Of a stretch of DNA of 7,306 nt, positions 5,987 to 7,306 are shown piece by piece (position 1 is the first letter of the stretch; every line of letters begins with the position of its first letter). The notes under the pieces are model-generated. The model had not been told where the DNA came from and searched no databases. It worked only from the letters and a program-made list of their open reading frames with translations. The position numbers and the translations under genes were made by a program. This DNA is from Mageeibacillus sp. UBA1243 (GTDB lineage: Bacteria; Bacillota; Clostridia; UBA1212), in assembly GCA_002308595.1 (NCBI GenBank), contig DBWH01000054.1:3688-10993 (forward strand). Reading direction: 5' to 3'.

Positions 5987-7306
5987 TTACTGTCTGTAGA
6001 ACCAGAATTCGATCGTGTCGTCTCCGATTTTGCTGACCGAGTACGAGTCGTACCTGTAACCGTCTCCGAGCGATGCGGAGGCGTAGATGTCAAGCACCTG
6101 TTTCGGCCTGCTCGTAATGAGATTCACGTAGGTGTCAATATTCACGCCTGGGGCAACTTTTATCAGTGCGCAGTTGTAGTACTGTGCGTCCGTGAGAGTC
6201 GTCTTGAAGTGGACAATCGTGCGCTGAAGTGCCTTGTCGAAGCTGAACGTTGAGCTTGAGCCGGCCGCCGAATCGATGCAGAGCCCGAAGTAGTTCATGT
6301 ACTCCGCGTCCTTTGCCGTGAAGGCGGGGAGAAGCGAACTGTAGGCTGAAGAGGGCGTGTGGTCTGACGAGATGTAGGCGCTGTTGTTGATGTAGAGGAC
6401 CCAGTGGTTCGTCTCTATATCGGCCCACGTGACGTCGAGCTGGTACCACTTGCCGCCAATCTTAACCGCGTTCCACTTGTGTTTCTCGGTAGCTGTACCG
6501 TTGTTGGCGGTGCCGATTATCGAGGTTGCCGGAATGCCGATTTTTCCGCAAATATACTGGAAAGCTTCAGAATAGCCCTCGCAGACGCAGACCCTGTCGA
6601 TCAGGCTTCCGTAGAGCGTGTAGCAGTTGGCCGTGCTGTATCCGTAACTGACGTTCTTCCTGAGCCAGTCAACAATGATGAGCTCGGCTTCCATGTCGGT
6701 TGCGTTGTCCGGTATCGATGAGATGATCGTATTGACGGTCTGGTCGATCGCCTGCATCATATTGGCGGTTTCCGAGAGCGGGAAGACTCTCTCAACCTTA
6801 AATTCAGTCACCTCATCGCCAAGGTGCGTGTAAGTGATCTTCTGCCCGAGCCAGAAAACTTCCGGATGGTCAAGCATGAACAGGTCGAAGACCATCTTTG
6901 CGTCGTTGATGTTGATCGGAGCGAGCGGAACAGCCGTGTCTCCGTAAGCGGTCGCCATCAGCTCGAGAACCTCGTAGAACGATCTGTGAGAAGCGTTCGT
7001 AATCTTGGAGAGGTAGTAGCGCTCAGGTGTGCCCGGATTCGTCTTGTTTATGTGAAGCTCGTTTGCCCCGTACGTGGGCGTGTATGCCACGTACTGCTGC
7101 GGCGTCGGTGTAGGCGTCGGAGTGGGGGTCGGCGTTGGCGTCGGTGTCGGCGTGGGTGTGGGAGTCGGCGTTGGCGTCGGGGTCGGCGTGGGTGTAGGTG
7201 TTGCCGTCGGCGTTGGCGTCGGGGTGCTTCCCACAGGCGTCGGTGTAGGCTTCGGCGTTACCGTAGGCGTCGGAGTGGGCGTCGGGGTAGGTGTCGGAGT
7301 CGGTGT
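5987..7306 (-). CDS. Transglutaminase-like (papain-fold) surface protein with Thr-Pro linker, 5' end cut by right edge
   Basis: The frame is open from the right edge to TAA at 5987 (439 codons). A GTG at 7234 inside the repeat looks like a start but is internal, since 24 further Thr-Pro-type codons continue upstream in frame. The visible protein begins with about 69 residues of Thr-Pro repeat. An unrecognised stretch follows (about 46-175, numbering from 7234), then a transglutaminase-core domain: [13 protein letters not shown] with Cys218, [23 protein letters not shown] with His252 and Asp267. That is the Cys-His-Asp triad in the usual spacing. About 120 C-terminal residues after that are unassigned. 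Bacterial proteins of this family may be cysteine peptidases, amidases or cross-linking enzymes; the reaction is not determined. The Thr-Pro linker suggests an exported, wall-spanning or surface location, but the signal peptide would lie outside the window. Its mRNA ends at the shared terminator. Confidence 0.88.
   Translation of the reverse strand, partial: TPTPTPTPTPTPTPTVTPKPTPTPVGSTPTPTPTATPTPTPTPTPTPTPTPTPTPTPTPTPTPTPTPTPQQYVAYTPTYGANELHINKTNPGTPERYYLSKITNASHRSFYEVLELMATAYGDTAVPLAPININDAKMVFDLFMLDHPEVFWLGQKITYTHLGDEVTEFKVERVFPLSETANMMQAIDQTVNTIISSIPDNATDMEAELIIVDWLRKNVSYGYSTANCYTLYGSLIDRVCVCEGYSEAFQYICGKIGIPATSIIGTANNGTATEKHKWNAVKIGGKWYQLDVTWADIETNHWVLYINNSAYISSDHTPSSAYSSLLPAFTAKDAEYMNYFGLCIDSAAGSSSTFSFDKALQRTIVHFKTTLTDAQYYNCALIKVAPGVNIDTYVNLITSRPKQVLDIYASASLGDGYRYDSYSVSKIGDDTIEFWFYRQ
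7100..7306 (-). repeat. Low-complexity (Thr-Pro)n coding repeat, continues past window edge
   Basis: About 69 codons alternate Thr and Pro, with brief interruptions (TVTPKP, PVGST, TATP). Synonymous codons are mixed (ACA, ACC, ACG, ACT; CCG, CCT, CCC), so the dipeptide appears to be kept by selection on protein, not by fresh slippage alone. Within it the 17-base word GTCGGCGTTGGCGTCGG on the plus strand occurs at 7128, 7164 and 7206, spaced 36 and 42 bases, which indicates past duplication of longer units. The linker is probably extended and rigid. Confidence 0.9.

Larger units (their letters stand above)
276..6767. repeat. Dispersed heptamer ATTGGCG/CGCCAAT, 15 copies
   Basis: Copies begin at 276, 804, 1786, 1822, 2129, 2629, 2642, 3684, 4016, 4970, 5153, 5269, 5968, 6454 and 6761. 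Seven read ATTGGCG on the plus strand and eight on the minus strand. They fall in different reading frames (ATT GGC, TTG GCG, GCC AAT), and three lie in intergenic gaps (4016, 5269, 5968). A rough base-composition estimate gives about one expected copy. Six copies are preceded by GC. The function is unknown; codon preference may explain part of it. Confidence 0.5.

Noticed and set aside
6404..6721. Plus- and minus-strand frames overlapping the transglutaminase-like gene (also 5969-6253, 6135-6449)
   Set aside because: The Cys-His-Asp triad frame covers them; they are out-of-frame shadows.
7100..7306. CRISPR array or tandem-repeat regulatory region at the right edge
   Set aside because: The repeat is an in-frame Thr-Pro coding tract with mixed synonymous codons and no unique spacers.

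Overview
The window looks like a chromosomal segment of a Gram-positive, Clostridia-like member of the Bacillota. The evidence is strong AAGGAG/GGAGG ribosome sites, textbook sigma-A type promoters (TTGACT-17-TATAAT and TTGAGT-17-TATAAT), a lipoprotein with no outer-membrane context, and a surface protein on a long Thr-Pro linker. Base composition is moderately GC-rich by eye. The closest lineage cannot be fixed from sequence alone. There is no sign of a phage, IS element, CRISPR array, tRNA or rRNA, and no gene-free stretch reaches 300 bases.

Layout, left to right. (1) The left edge cuts a minus-strand GH78 alpha-L-rhamnosidase. Only its N-terminal 457 residues are present, ending on the presumed general-acid Glu of the TDCPQRDE motif. 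(2) 26 bases upstream of it lies a lipoprotein SGNH/GDSL-type hydrolase with a GTG start and its own near-consensus promoter. These two form a small operon that probably handles rhamnose-containing, perhaps acylated, glycans. (3) Further right, still on the minus strand, are a 12-TM MFS-type permease and an RlmI-like 23S rRNA m5C methyltransferase. The methyltransferase comes first in that transcript, so rlmI-like then MFS form a second operon. (4) About 160 bases between the methyltransferase and a plus-strand Nudix hydrolase hold back-to-back promoters, with an inverted repeat inside one promoter spacer. (5) The Nudix gene converges on a minus-strand transglutaminase-like surface protein, and a bidirectional rho-independent terminator lies between them. 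(6) The transglutaminase-like gene runs off the right edge inside a (Thr-Pro)n linker, so its true start and export signal lie outside the window.

The surface and glycan genes (rhamnosidase, SGNH lipoprotein, transglutaminase-like protein) suggest a gut or plant-matter habitat. The rRNA methyltransferase and Nudix genes are housekeeping or stress functions.

I found no clearly undescribed multi-gene system. The least explained signal is a short DNA word, ATTGGCG/CGCCAAT, found 15 times on both strands, in several reading frames and in three of the short intergenic gaps. Roughly one copy would be expected by simple base composition.
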